NCBI GenBank assembly: GCA_004294265.1
Contig: REAG01000119.1
Span: 1-46,240 of the forward strand
DNA: 46,240 nucleotides
Origin: Cytophagales bacterium
GTDB taxonomy: Bacteria > Bacteroidota > Bacteroidia > Cytophagales > UBA9547
Reading direction: 5' to 3'
Part shown: in pieces, positions 22,261-32,150 of the stretch
Position numbering within the stretch: the first letter of the stretch is position 1
Layout of the letters: each line of letters starts with the position of its first letter
Notes under the pieces: model-generated
Databases searched by the model: none
Told to the model about the DNA's origin: nothing
What the model saw: the letters and a program-made list of their open reading frames with translations, nothing else
Made by a program: the position numbers and the translations under genes

Positions 22261-23136
22261 TTATTGACGTTCAAACCCTTTGGATACGAATTTTAATACG
22301 TCTGAAATATGGCTTTTCCAATATTGCCAGTTATGATAACCATCTCTTACTCTGTATTCGTGTGGGATTTCTCTTTCGTTGAGTGCAATATGCAAATAAG
22401 CATTTCCTAGAGTAACAAAATCTTTATCGCCACAATCAAAATACCATCGAACTTTATTTAAAGTATCACTTGGCATTGTCTTCATTAGATATATGACGTT
22501 ATATTTTTTAAAATAATCTAATATTTCTGAATCATTTTTTTTCCCTTTGGGCCAAAATGGTTGTTCGTAATTTTCGCCTCTTTCTTTCAAAACTTGTTGG
22601 TCTGTCCAAAAGGCAGCACTCAAACCAGCACAATAACCAAATAAATTCGGATTTTTGAGGCACATCATAAAAGCACCGTAACCACCCATAGATAGCCCTG
22701 AAATAGCTCTGAATTCTTTTTTTTCTCTAATTTTGAATTCTTTTTCAACAGTTGGCATAAACTCTTGCGTAAACATATCCATCCAACGAACTTTATTATC
22801 AAAACTATTTACATACCAATTTAATTCGCCATTTGGCATCACAATAATCATGGGTGTAATTTCTCCGTTTTTAATGGCATTATCTGCCGCTTTATTCACA
22901 CTTCCAAACTGAACCCATGCGGTTTCATCGTCTGAATATCCGTGAAGTAGGTATAAAACGGGATATTTTCTTGAATTATTTATATCATAATCGGGCGGTA
23001 AATAGATTGAATATCCTACATTTTTTCCAAGTATCTTACTCGAAAGTACTTTGCTTTCAATAACTTTTCCGTTCATTTGAGCAATAGATATAATTGAATA
23101 TAATGTTAAAAATAGTGTAATTTTAATTAATTTCAT
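22261..23136 (-). CDS. Esterase family protein (alpha/beta hydrolase, FrmB/esterase-D-like)
   Basis: YSIYLPPDYDINNSRKYPVLYLLHGYSDDETAW; GLSMGGYGAFM nucleophile elbow. Confidence 0.87.
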   Translation of the reverse strand: MKLIKITLFLTLYSIISIAQMNGKVIESKVLSSKILGKNVGYSIYLPPDYDINNSRKYPVLYLLHGYSDDETAWVQFGSVNKAADNAIKNGEITPMIIVMPNGELNWYVNSFDNKVRWMDMFTQEFMPTVEKEFKIREKKEFRAISGLSMGGYGAFMMCLKNPNLFGYCAGLSAAFWTDQQVLKERGENYEQPFWPKGKKNDSEILDYFKKYNVIYLMKTMPSDTLNKVRWYFDCGDKDFVTLGNAYLHIALNEREIPHEYRVRDGYHNWQYWKSHISDVLKFVSKGFERQ

Positions 23137-24364
23137 GGATAGATATAGTTATTTTTTGGTAAGAAAGATTATTTATTTTATAAAAGAAGTAAAATATAAA
23201 TGCAGAAATTATCAAAGTATTAGCTCCTGAAATTATTATCAGTCCTATTTTCAAATTAGATGTTAAATATCCAATGATAATTCCTAATGATGTGCAAAAT
23301 AGTTGAAAAATATTAAAAAATAAACCTAACTTATTTATTTTTAAAATATCTACCAAATAACTAAACGGATTGTAAATCATACGAATTATAAAATAGGGCA
23401 TCAAAATCAGCACATAATTAGGTACTTTAGACCATTGAGAGCTTATTAATGGTAGTCCAAAAACAGAAAACATATATATTGAAATGCCAATAAGTATGGA
23501 TATTGAAGAAATTACTTTAAGATTTTTGTTTGAGTATTTTAATAAATCGTTAAAATTGTTTTCGCTGTAAAAAGTGGCAGCTTTTAAATGATAAACTTTA
23601 CTAAAAGTGCTAGATATAAATAAAATTCCAGCTCCTAAGAGTTTTGAAGCCATAAAATAAATGCCAGTTTGAAAGCTTGAAAAGTAAGTTAAAATTAATA
23701 TAGGGATTGAATTATAAGATAAAACATCTATTAATGTGGACGGAAAACCATACCTAAATAATAATTTATAGTTTTCATACATTTTTTTTATTTTAAAATT
23801 AAGTTTAAAATAATCTTTTTCTATAAAATAGCTTTGGCATAAAAACTGTGCAATCAAGGAAAGCAAATAGCCGATAACAAGTCCATTTTCGATTTCATAA
23901 ATTCCAAAAATATATTGTAAAATAAAAGTAGTAATAGAAATAAATCGCCCAATTACTACCCATTTATATTTGTTATTTTTTATAAAATAATATTCAAAAA
24001 TTTGATTGAAAGAAAAAATAATGACACCTAAAGGATAGATTATTAGATGTGTTTTTTGAGATAAAACACAAAAACTAAGTAAAATAACTGAAAATAATAC
24101 TATTAAAGTAAATACAGTTTGAAAAATTTCTTTGCTTTCATTTTTAGATTTTGCCAAAACGATGGCGTACTCAAAATGCAAAGTTGAAATAATTGAAAGT
24201 ATGGAAATCCAACTTAAAAACGAAGAAAATGTACCAAAATTTTCGGGATGATATATTTTAGCGAGATAAAAAGTAGCTAAAAAAGATATGGATTGTACGA
24301 GAATACTTGCTAATGAAAGTCCTCCTAATGTTTTGAAAGTACTTTTATTAACCATATTTTTCAT
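23123..24364 (-). CDS. Oligosaccharide flippase / polysaccharide biosynthesis membrane protein
   Basis: Multi-TM Wzx-like ORF; overlaps flanking genes in a polysaccharide cluster. Confidence 0.82.
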   Translation of the reverse strand: MKNMVNKSTFKTLGGLSLASILVQSISFLATFYLAKIYHPENFGTFSSFLSWISILSIISTLHFEYAIVLAKSKNESKEIFQTVFTLIVLFSVILLSFCVLSQKTHLIIYPLGVIIFSFNQIFEYYFIKNNKYKWVVIGRFISITTFILQYIFGIYEIENGLVIGYLLSLIAQFLCQSYFIEKDYFKLNFKIKKMYENYKLLFRYGFPSTLIDVLSYNSIPILILTYFSSFQTGIYFMASKLLGAGILFISSTFSKVYHLKAATFYSENNFNDLLKYSNKNLKVISSISILIGISIYMFSVFGLPLISSQWSKVPNYVLILMPYFIIRMIYNPFSYLVDILKINKLGLFFNIFQLFCTSLGIIIGYLTSNLKIGLIIISGANTLIISAFIFYFFYKINNLSYQKITISIHEIN

Positions 24365-26180
24365 ACATTTTAGTAATACTCATTAAATTAAAAGTTGTTT
24401 TTAAATTTTTTAAAGATTCAAATTTTTTATTTATTTTAATATCAGCTTTTGTATATAATAATTTTGACATATAGTTTGAATTCAATCCTTTTTTGGGTAG
24501 CGCAAAAATTTCAGGTGCTAATTTTTGTTTTGCAAAATTCCTTAAATAAGGTTTTGTTTGGGATGAAATGCTATCAAAAATACTTTCAAAATGGAATAAT
24601 TCTTGCATAAAATGTCCTTCAATGAACGGAGAACGCATTTCTTGCGAAAATTTCATACTTGCATGATCGTTTCGTAAGGCATGATGACAACTAATATAAT
24701 AGTAAATATCAAACAGACTATATTGTTTGAGAATAGGTAAGTGTTTAAAATTTGGCATCATTTGCATTAATTTGTCAATCAAAAACTCAAAAGGGTGTTC
24801 CCAAGATTGACTTTCAGTTTCAAAAATCTTTTTTAAATCATCCCAATCGTACATACTTCGTTTCAAAAATGGAATTATTAAATATCCAAATTTATGAAAG
24901 TCGTTTATTTTATTTTTTTTATTAAATAAAAATGAAAAATTACTAATAATAGGGGTTATTTTAGATGCTAGTTTATAATTTTGTGCAGAGCTGTAATATT
25001 CGTAACCGCCAAATATTTCATCTAATCCTAAACCAGAAAATATTACTTTTGATTGAAGTTGAGAAGCTTTTTTTGATAAAAAATATGCGGGTTCTGGAGC
25101 TTCATTTGGTTGGTCCTCATAAGTGAGTAAAGTTTCCAAATCGAAATCTTCAAAATTAGTGGTTTCCAGTTTTAAACCTGCATAAATAGCATTGGTAAAT
25201 GCTGAATTTAATTCATTTTCTTTGTCATTCTTATCGCCAAGAGTAATGGCAATTATCTGATTATCAAACTTTTGTAAATAATAAGCCAATAATCCTGAGT
25301 CAATACCTCCGCTAAGCATGAGTGTTTTTTGAGGTGTACCTGTGAGGTGCGATTGAATGGTTTCTGAAATAATATTTTCAAAATTACTGGTATTTAATCG
25401 TTCTTTTTTTGCTTCATATTTCCAATTCCAAAAAGGTGTTATTTGGGTTTTAAAATTTCTAATATTAATATCAAGTTTATGTCCAGGTTCTAAACTTTTT
25501 ATATTTTTATAAATGGTTAAAGGTGATGGACAAGTACCTAAATACATGCTAAATGCCAATGCTTTTGAATCTAATATTCCTAAACCAGATTGGAGAGGAA
25601 ATAAACCTTTTATTTCTGATGAAAAAATGAATTTATTACCTAAAATAGCATAGAAAAATGGCTTTTGTCCTGTTGCATCTCGCCATGATTTGATATTTCC
25701 ATTTGAAATATCAAAAACTACAATCGAAAACATACCTTTTAAATGATTAATAAAGTCATCTCCTAAAATTAGATAAAGTTTAAAACCTAATTCTGTGTCG
25801 GTTTCCGATACAAACAAATCATTTTTAGAAAAGTATTTTTCTTTTAATAATTTATAGTTGTAAATCTCTCCAACCATCATAAATAGTATATTGGTTTGCG
25901 AGTCATAAAATGGTTGCATGCCATTATTTGATTCATCTACGATTGAAAGTCGTGAAAATCCAATCCAATTTTTTGATTCTCGATTGTGTTGATGATCAGG
26001 ATATTTACTTTTGGAAAATGCAGATGAAAGCTCTGTAGTTCTAAAAAAAGGTGTGTTGTTTTCTGAAATTCCTACTAATATTTGGTCATCTGGACCTCTG
26101 TGTTTAATTTCAGATAGTGACTTTTCAATAAACGAAAAATTTAAGGGTTCGATTGAGAAAACACCTGAGAATCCGCACAT
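24348..26180 (-). CDS. asnB: Asparagine synthase (glutamine-hydrolysing)
   Basis: MCGFSGVFSIE N-terminal Cys amidotransferase, LMLSGGIDSGLLAYYL PP-loop. Confidence 0.93.
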   Translation of the reverse strand: MCGFSGVFSIEPLNFSFIEKSLSEIKHRGPDDQILVGISENNTPFFRTTELSSAFSKSKYPDHQHNRESKNWIGFSRLSIVDESNNGMQPFYDSQTNILFMMVGEIYNYKLLKEKYFSKNDLFVSETDTELGFKLYLILGDDFINHLKGMFSIVVFDISNGNIKSWRDATGQKPFFYAILGNKFIFSSEIKGLFPLQSGLGILDSKALAFSMYLGTCPSPLTIYKNIKSLEPGHKLDINIRNFKTQITPFWNWKYEAKKERLNTSNFENIISETIQSHLTGTPQKTLMLSGGIDSGLLAYYLQKFDNQIIAITLGDKNDKENELNSAFTNAIYAGLKLETTNFEDFDLETLLTYEDQPNEAPEPAYFLSKKASQLQSKVIFSGLGLDEIFGGYEYYSSAQNYKLASKITPIISNFSFLFNKKNKINDFHKFGYLIIPFLKRSMYDWDDLKKIFETESQSWEHPFEFLIDKLMQMMPNFKHLPILKQYSLFDIYYYISCHHALRNDHASMKFSQEMRSPFIEGHFMQELFHFESIFDSISSQTKPYLRNFAKQKLAPEIFALPKKGLNSNYMSKLLYTKADIKINKKFESLKNLKTTFNLMSITKMYEKYG

Positions 26181-26713
26181 TTTGGTATTTTAATTATTAA
26201 AATATTAAAAATAGATTAATTTATTATATTTTTATACTGGAGTCCGACAATAAACTATTCTAATAACAACTCTAAGAATAGTAAATTTTTAAAAATATAG
26301 GTATAAATTATAAACACCTATACTTAATGTTTCGTTTTTATACAAAAATTAACATTATGTAGCAAATATCTAAAGAATTTAATTCTGCTGAACTAATTAT
26401 TGGATAATTATTTTTCATTTCGCTCTTGATATTTTTACAAAAGTATTTTTTCTTACATTATCTGGTATTGGGTTTTAAAAAATGACTTCAAAAGTTTATT
26501 TTATATTGAGTCCAATAATTATTTTCTATTAAATTTTAAGAAAGACCCTTCTTATTTACCCAAATGGTAAAAGTTATAAAGGAACTTGTAATTATTAATT
26601 AGACTTTATACATTTATTTGTTTATTGCTTTTTAAATTTCCATTTTTATCAATTTTAATTCAATTTTCTATCCTAAAAAAAAAAATGTAATTTAGCATCC
26701 AAATTATTTTATA

Positions 26714-29700
26714 ATGAGCGAATACAAACCACAAGAGATAGAGAAGAAATGGCAAAAAGTATGGAAGGATAACCAAACTTTCAAAACCGAATTTCCATCA
26801 AAAAAGCCTAAATATTATGTTTTAGATATGTTTCCCTATCCCTCAGGTGCAGGTTTGCATGTGGGGCATCCGCTTGGATATATCGCTACCGATATTGTAG
26901 CTCGTTATAAAAGACTCAAAGGATACAATGTACTTCATCCGATGGGATACGATTCTTTCGGTCTTCCTGCCGAACAGTATGCGGTGCAAACTGGGCAGCA
27001 TCCTGCTATCACTACCGAAAATAATATTGCTCGTTATCATGAGCAATTAGATAATATAGGATTCAGTTACGATTGGAGCCGAGAAGTTAGAACCTCAAAT
27101 CCTGATTTTTACAAATGGACACAATGGATTTTTGTCAAAATATTCAACTATTGGTACAATAAAGAAAGCGACAAAGCCGAACCTATCGAAATACTTTACC
27201 AAAAGTTTGCTGAAAATGGAAATGCAAAAGTAAAAGCCGTTTGTGATGAGGATATTAAATCCTTTACAGCTCAAGAATGGAATGCCTATTCAGAAGAACA
27301 AAAACATGAAATCTCGCTTAAATACAGATTAGCATATCTTTCTAATACTTTTGTGAATTGGTGTCCAGGTTTAGGTACTGTACTTGCCAATGAAGAAGTA
27401 AAAGATGGCGTTTCCGAACGTGGTGGATTTCCTGTCGAACGTAAAGAAATGGCTCAATGGAGTATGCGAATTACTGCCTATGCCGAACGTTTGTTGAGTG
27501 ATTTAGACGGCTTAGATTGGTCGGATTCTATCAAAGAACAACAACGCTATTGGATTGGAAAGTCAAAAGGATGTATGCTTACTTTTCAAATTGCAGATCT
27601 TTCAAGTTTTAAAAATTTGGAAGGTCTAAAAAACGCGACAGCAACTCCCCCTTCGGGGGGTGGGGGGCTTAGTGTTTTCACCACACGTGTAGATACGATA
27701 TATGGTGTAACCTATCTTACGCTTGCTCCAGAGCATGAATTGGTAGATAAAATCACTACGCCAGAGCAAAAAGCTAAGGTAGATGCTTATGTACATTATG
27801 CTAAAAATAAATCCGAATTAGATAGACAAGCCGATGTGAAAACTGTAACCGGAGAATTTACAGGTGCTTATGCCATCAATCCTTTGAACAATGCTTTGAT
27901 TCCTATTTGGATAGGCGAATATGTGTTGGCTGGCTATGGAACAGGAGCTGTAATGGCTGTACCAAGCTCTGATACTAGAGATTATGCTTTTGCCAAACAT
28001 TTCAATCTTCCTATTATTAATGTACAAGAAGGAGAAAAAACAGACATTACTAAAGAAGATTTTGACCCCAAAGCGGGCACAATGATAAATTCTGATTTCT
28101 TAAATGGAATGGATGTGAAATCTGCTCTTGAAGCCATGACCAAACGTGTAGAGGAACTTGGAGTGGGATATGGAAAAGTGAATTTTAAAATAAGAGATAG
28201 CATTTTTAGCCGTCAACGCTATTGGGGAGAACCTATTCCGGTCTATTTCAAAAATGGATTGCCTTACACTTTAGATGAGTCGCAGCTTCCGTTGGAATTA
28301 CCTAAAATAGATGAATATAAGCCAACTGCGAACGGAGAGCCTCCATTGGCTAGAGCGAAGAATTGGGTAGCCAGTTCCCCTCCCCTTGGGGAGGGGATAG
28401 GGGTGGGGTTAAATTCACAATTACAAAACGCAAATTTACCATCTTGGCAAACCACAGATGCTATTAAGTGGAAAGCTATTAAAGAAAAAGCAAGGGAATT
28501 GCGAAAAAATCAAACGGATGCCGAACAGACTTTGTGGTATGCTTTAAGAGGTGAGCAACTTGGTGTTAAGTTCAGACGTCAGCAGGTTATTGATGTGTTT
28601 ATTGCAGATTTTGTTAATTTGAATACTAAATTAATCATAGAAGTTGATGGAGGAATTCATCTCGATTCAGATGTAAAAAAATATGATGAATATCGTACCG
28701 AAGTTTTACGGAATTTGGGATATACGGTAGTTCGATTTACAAATGAAGAAGTAGAAAATGATCTTGATAGTGTTGTAGAAAAGATCAGAAGTAAAATTTC
28801 TGAGTTGCCCAAATTGAACCCAATTTTTGCAAATTCTCAAAAGATCCCACCCCTAACCCCTCCCCAAGGGGAGGGGAACTACCCCCTCGAAACCTCCACC
28901 ATGCCAGGTTGGGCAGGTTCTTCTTGGTATTTTTTAAGGTATATGGATGCCAAAAACGAATCTGAATTTGCTTCAAAGGATGCTTTAGACTATTGGCAAG
29001 ATGTAGATTTGTATTTGGGAGGAAGCGAACATGCCACAGGACATTTGCTTTATTCTCGTTTTTGGCATAAATTTTTATACGATTTAGGGTATGTAAAAAC
29101 CAAAGAATATGCTAAGAAACTGATTAATCAAGGGATGATTCAGGGTAGAAGCAATTTAGTTTATCGTATTAATGGAGAGAATAAATTCGTTTCTTTTGGT
29201 TTAAAAGCTAAATATGAAACAACTGAATTTAATGTTGATGTAAATATTGTAGAAAATGATATTCTTGATATTGAAAAATTCAAAAACTGGAGAGAAGACT
29301 TAAAAGATGCTCAGTTTATTCTTGAAGATAAAGAAGGTAAAGCCCTCTCCTTCGGGGAGGGTTTGGGTGGGGCTTACATTTGCGGACATCAAGTCGAAAA
29401 AATGTCTAAATCGTTGTATAACGTAGTCAATCCCGATGATGTAGTTTCAAAATATGGAGCAGATACTTTACGTATGTACGAAATGTTTTTGGGTCCACTC
29501 GAACTTTCAAAACCTTGGAGTACAATTAGCATCAGCGGAGTGAGTCGCTTTTTAAGAAATGTATGGAAAATGTTTTACGATGAAAGTGGCAAACTTTTGC
29601 TTACCGATGAAGCTCCAAACGACAAGGAATTAAAAGTATTACACAAAACCATCAAAAAAGTAGAAGAAGATATTGAGCGTTTTTCATTTAATACTTCGGT

Positions 29701-30082
29701 GAGTACTTTTATGGTATGTGTAAACGAACTTTCAGATTTGAAATGCCACAAAAGAACTATTTTGAGCGATTTTCTAATCATTCTAGCACCTTATGCCCCA
29801 CACATAGCCGAAGAATTGTGGGAAGCGATGGGCAACAAAAACGGAATTTCTTATGCTACATTCCCAAAATATGATGAAAAATATTTGGTAGAATCTAGTT
29901 TTGAATATCCAATTTCTATCAATGGAAAAGTACGTCATAAAATGAATTTCCCTGCCAATATGGACTTAAAAGAAGTTGAAAATCAGGCTTTAGCGAGTGC
30001 TGAAATCATCAAATGGCTCGAAGGAAAAGCTCCTAAAAAAGTAATTGTAGTTCCTAATAAAATTGTGAATGTGGTTTTGTAG
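26714..30082 (+). CDS. leuS: Leucyl-tRNA synthetase carrying four in-frame palindromic-repeat insertions, one pair enclosing a DUF559 endonuclease domain
   Basis: [51 protein letters not shown]; uninterrupted 1122-aa ORF. Confidence 0.97.
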   Translation: MSEYKPQEIEKKWQKVWKDNQTFKTEFPSKKPKYYVLDMFPYPSGAGLHVGHPLGYIATDIVARYKRLKGYNVLHPMGYDSFGLPAEQYAVQTGQHPAITTENNIARYHEQLDNIGFSYDWSREVRTSNPDFYKWTQWIFVKIFNYWYNKESDKAEPIEILYQKFAENGNAKVKAVCDEDIKSFTAQEWNAYSEEQKHEISLKYRLAYLSNTFVNWCPGLGTVLANEEVKDGVSERGGFPVERKEMAQWSMRITAYAERLLSDLDGLDWSDSIKEQQRYWIGKSKGCMLTFQIADLSSFKNLEGLKNATATPPSGGGGLSVFTTRVDTIYGVTYLTLAPEHELVDKITTPEQKAKVDAYVHYAKNKSELDRQADVKTVTGEFTGAYAINPLNNALIPIWIGEYVLAGYGTGAVMAVPSSDTRDYAFAKHFNLPIINVQEGEKTDITKEDFDPKAGTMINSDFLNGMDVKSALEAMTKRVEELGVGYGKVNFKIRDSIFSRQRYWGEPIPVYFKNGLPYTLDESQLPLELPKIDEYKPTANGEPPLARAKNWVASSPPLGEGIGVGLNSQLQNANLPSWQTTDAIKWKAIKEKARELRKNQTDAEQTLWYALRGEQLGVKFRRQQVIDVFIADFVNLNTKLIIEVDGGIHLDSDVKKYDEYRTEVLRNLGYTVVRFTNEEVENDLDSVVEKIRSKISELPKLNPIFANSQKIPPLTPPQGEGNYPLETSTMPGWAGSSWYFLRYMDAKNESEFASKDALDYWQDVDLYLGGSEHATGHLLYSRFWHKFLYDLGYVKTKEYAKKLINQGMIQGRSNLVYRINGENKFVSFGLKAKYETTEFNVDVNIVENDILDIEKFKNWREDLKDAQFILEDKEGKALSFGEGLGGAYICGHQVEKMSKSLYNVVNPDDVVSKYGADTLRMYEMFLGPLELSKPWSTISISGVSRFLRNVWKMFYDESGKLLLTDEAPNDKELKVLHKTIKKVEEDIERFSFNTSVSTFMVCVNELSDLKCHKRTILSDFLIILAPYAPHIAEELWEAMGNKNGISYATFPKYDEKYLVESSFEYPISINGKVRHKMNFPANMDLKEVENQALASAEIIKWLEGKAPKKVIVVPNKIVNVVL
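27645..27670. repeat. GC-rich palindromic repeat copy 1 in leuS (CTCCCCCTTCGGGGGGTGGGGGG)
   Basis: Encodes TPPSGGGGL between KNATA and [12 protein letters not shown]; very GC-rich in an AT-rich genome. Confidence 0.85.
28373..28410 (+). repeat. Left terminal inverted repeat of DUF559 insert (AGTTCCCCTCCCCTTGGGGAGGGGATAGGGGTGGGGTT)
   Basis: Near-identical to the reverse complement of 28843-28880; internal 20-nt palindrome CCCCTCCCCTTGGGGAGGGG. Confidence 0.95.
28843..28880 (-). repeat. Right terminal inverted repeat of DUF559 insert
   Basis: GATCCCACCCCTAACCCCTCCCCAAGGGGAGGGGAACT; reverse complement matches the left TIR over ~34 nt with one mismatch. Confidence 0.95.
29342..29374. repeat. 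GC-rich palindromic repeat copy 4 in leuS (GCCCTCTCCTTCGGGGAGGGTTTGGGTGGGGCT)
   Basis: Encodes [11 protein letters not shown] inserted just before [13 protein letters not shown]. Confidence 0.85.
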
Positions 30083-30144
30083 AATGATTGTTTGTTATTT
30101 TTAATAGAAATAATTAAATTTGAGTTTGAAAGTAAAAAAATATA

Positions 30145-30699
30145 ATGGCTGAATTAACTTACGAGGGTGTATTAGAACTTTTTGCTGAAACTAGCAGGAA
30201 AATGGCAGAAAGTGATAAAAAAATTGATAAAATAAATCGTGAACTCAGCAAAAAACTATCTGAGTTTGGAGATACTCTTGGTAGATTTGCAGAAGAGCAA
30301 GTACGAGCAGATATTTTAAATCGATTTGATAATTGGGGAATTCCTGTTCACTCAATTACAAACCATTTTGAACAGAGAGATATGCAAAATAATTTTGCCT
30401 ATGAAATTGATATTTTAATTTATAATTCAAAATATGTTGTTGCGATTGAAGTCAAAAATACATTAAAAAAAGATGACGTAGATTTACATTTGGAAAGGAT
30501 GAAAAAAATTCAAGCTATTCCGTTTCCAGATTCAAAAGGAAAAATTCTTTTGGCAGGCGTTGCAGGTATGATTGTGGGCAATGGCGTTGATCAATATGCT
30601 GAATCAAACGGACTTTTTGTCTTAAAACCAAGCGGAGAAACAATAAAAATAGCTAATAATAAAAAAACTTTCAAACCTAGAGAGTGGGAAGTAAAGTAA
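30145..30699 (+). CDS. DUF3782-like / PD-(D/E)XK nuclease-fold hypothetical protein
   Basis: Coiled-coil N-terminus and EIDILIYNSKYVVAIEVKN, resembling a PD-(D/E)XK D...ExK core. Confidence 0.65.
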   Translation: MAELTYEGVLELFAETSRKMAESDKKIDKINRELSKKLSEFGDTLGRFAEEQVRADILNRFDNWGIPVHSITNHFEQRDMQNNFAYEIDILIYNSKYVVAIEVKNTLKKDDVDLHLERMKKIQAIPFPDSKGKILLAGVAGMIVGNGVDQYAESNGLFVLKPSGETIKIANNKKTFKPREWEVK

Positions 30700-30704
30700 T
30701 AAAT

Positions 30705-30725
30705 ATGTTTTTTTATTAAAAACAT
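30705..30725. terminator. A/T hairpin between convergent genes (ATGTTTTT-TTATT-AAAAACAT)
   Basis: Perfect 8-bp stem, 5-nt loop, T/A tracts on both strands. Confidence 0.55.
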
Positions 30726-31870
30726 TATAACCTCGCTTTATACTCCTCGTAACCAAAAGATTTGATAAGTTCAAAAGTATTATTTTCTTTCCAAATTCCA
30801 ATATTTGGCAAATTTACGCCATTAAAAGTAGTGGTTTTTACCATGGTGTAGTGCATCATATCTTCAAAAACGATGATATCGCCTTCTTTTAGAGGTTTTT
30901 TGAATGAATATGGTCCCATATAATCACCAGCAAGGCAGGTTAATCCACCCATTAAATACACATTTTCTCCTTTATTATTACTTTCTGCATCGGTTATTTT
31001 TGCTGTATAGGGCATTTCTATACAATCGGGCATGTGAGCTGAAACTGAACAATCCAAAATGGCAACTTCTTTTCCGCCACTTTCCACTACATCCAAAACT
31101 TTGGAAACCAAATAACCCGTTTGCCAGCCAAATGCTGAGCCTGGCTCTAAAATAATTTCTTTGATATTAGGATACTTTTTATAAACTGATTGTATAAACT
31201 CAATTAAATGATTGTGATCGTAGCCTTTTTTGGTCATTAAATGTCCGCCACCCATATTGAACCACGATATTTGAGTAAGTAAATGCGAAAAGTTTTTTTC
31301 AATTTCTAACCAAGTTCTTTCTAATGCATAACTGTCTTTTTCACATAAATTATGCATGTGTAAACCTTCAATTCCTTCAGGTAAGTTTTTGTCAAAATGT
31401 TGAATAGTTACACCCAATCTCGAACCAGGAATGCACGGATTGTAAAGATCAGTTTCTACTTCCGAATATTCAGGATTGATACGAATGGCACAAGATATTT
31501 TTTTGGTATTTTGCGATATTTTACCTTTAAATTTATTCCATTGAGCAATAGAATTAAATGTAATATGTCCACAATGTTGCATCATTTCTTCAAATTCTTT
31601 GTCGAGATAAGCTACATTATAGGCATGAACTTCTCCACCAAATTCCAATGCTCCTAAACGAGCTTCGTTGAGCGAACTTGCCGTAGTGCCAGGCACATAA
31701 TGCTTTACAAGTCCAAAAGAGCTATACATCGAAAATCCTTTGAGTGCTAAAATTATTTTTGCACCCGATTTTTGAGCAATCGATTGAATTAGTTCTAGGT
31801 TTTTTCTCAACAATTTTTCGTCTAACAAAAAGCAAGGCGAAGGAATGGTTTCAAAAGGAATTTTAGACAT
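30725..31870 (-). CDS. nspC: Carboxynorspermidine decarboxylase
   Basis: PSPCFLLDEKLLRKNLELIQ...ILALKGFSMYS...GLHMHNLCEKDSYALE; fold-III PLP decarboxylase. Confidence 0.92.
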   Translation of the reverse strand: MSKIPFETIPSPCFLLDEKLLRKNLELIQSIAQKSGAKIILALKGFSMYSSFGLVKHYVPGTTASSLNEARLGALEFGGEVHAYNVAYLDKEFEEMMQHCGHITFNSIAQWNKFKGKISQNTKKISCAIRINPEYSEVETDLYNPCIPGSRLGVTIQHFDKNLPEGIEGLHMHNLCEKDSYALERTWLEIEKNFSHLLTQISWFNMGGGHLMTKKGYDHNHLIEFIQSVYKKYPNIKEIILEPGSAFGWQTGYLVSKVLDVVESGGKEVAILDCSVSAHMPDCIEMPYTAKITDAESNNKGENVYLMGGLTCLAGDYMGPYSFKKPLKEGDIIVFEDMMHYTMVKTTTFNGVNLPNIGIWKENNTFELIKSFGYEEYKARL

Positions 31871-32150
31871 TTTTATCTTTAATTTATTAATGGTTTTAAA
31901 ACTTAATTTATAGAATATTTTGTTTTGGGTAATTTAAAATTGATTTTTGAAGGATAATGTAAATCGTAAGTTTAAATTCAATTGAAATTATATGATTTTT
32001 AAATATTTCGTAATATTCATTTTTTAAATATTTTATGGCATAACAAAACAGTTCAATTAAAAACTTTTATTATTTAATGTTAGCAATGGAGCTTGCTTAA
32101 TTCTATTTATTACGAAATCTAAGTCTCGGATGTAAATGGTATTATAATTT

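Larger units (their letters stand above)
28373..28880. mobile_element. Candidate DUF559 nuclease / palindromic-repeat mobile element inserted in frame in leuS
   Basis: TIR-bounded ~508-bp segment encoding [85 protein letters not shown] (DUF559, Vsr-like). Confidence 0.75.

Noticed and set aside
26194-26713. Hidden RNA gene in the asnB-leuS gap
   Set aside because: Only a weak CTATTCT/AGAATAG inverted repeat; no tRNA or recognisable riboswitch fold; divergent promoters suffice to explain the gap.
28264-28455. Minus-strand ORF in leuS (63 aa, [11 protein letters not shown])
   Set aside because: Antisense translation of the left TIR; no independent evidence of coding. Same for 28785-28976.
28373-28880. 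Intein in leuS
   Set aside because: No N-terminal Cys/Ser splice block, no HINT motifs and no C-terminal HN; the ends are repeat-encoded Pro/Gly peptides.
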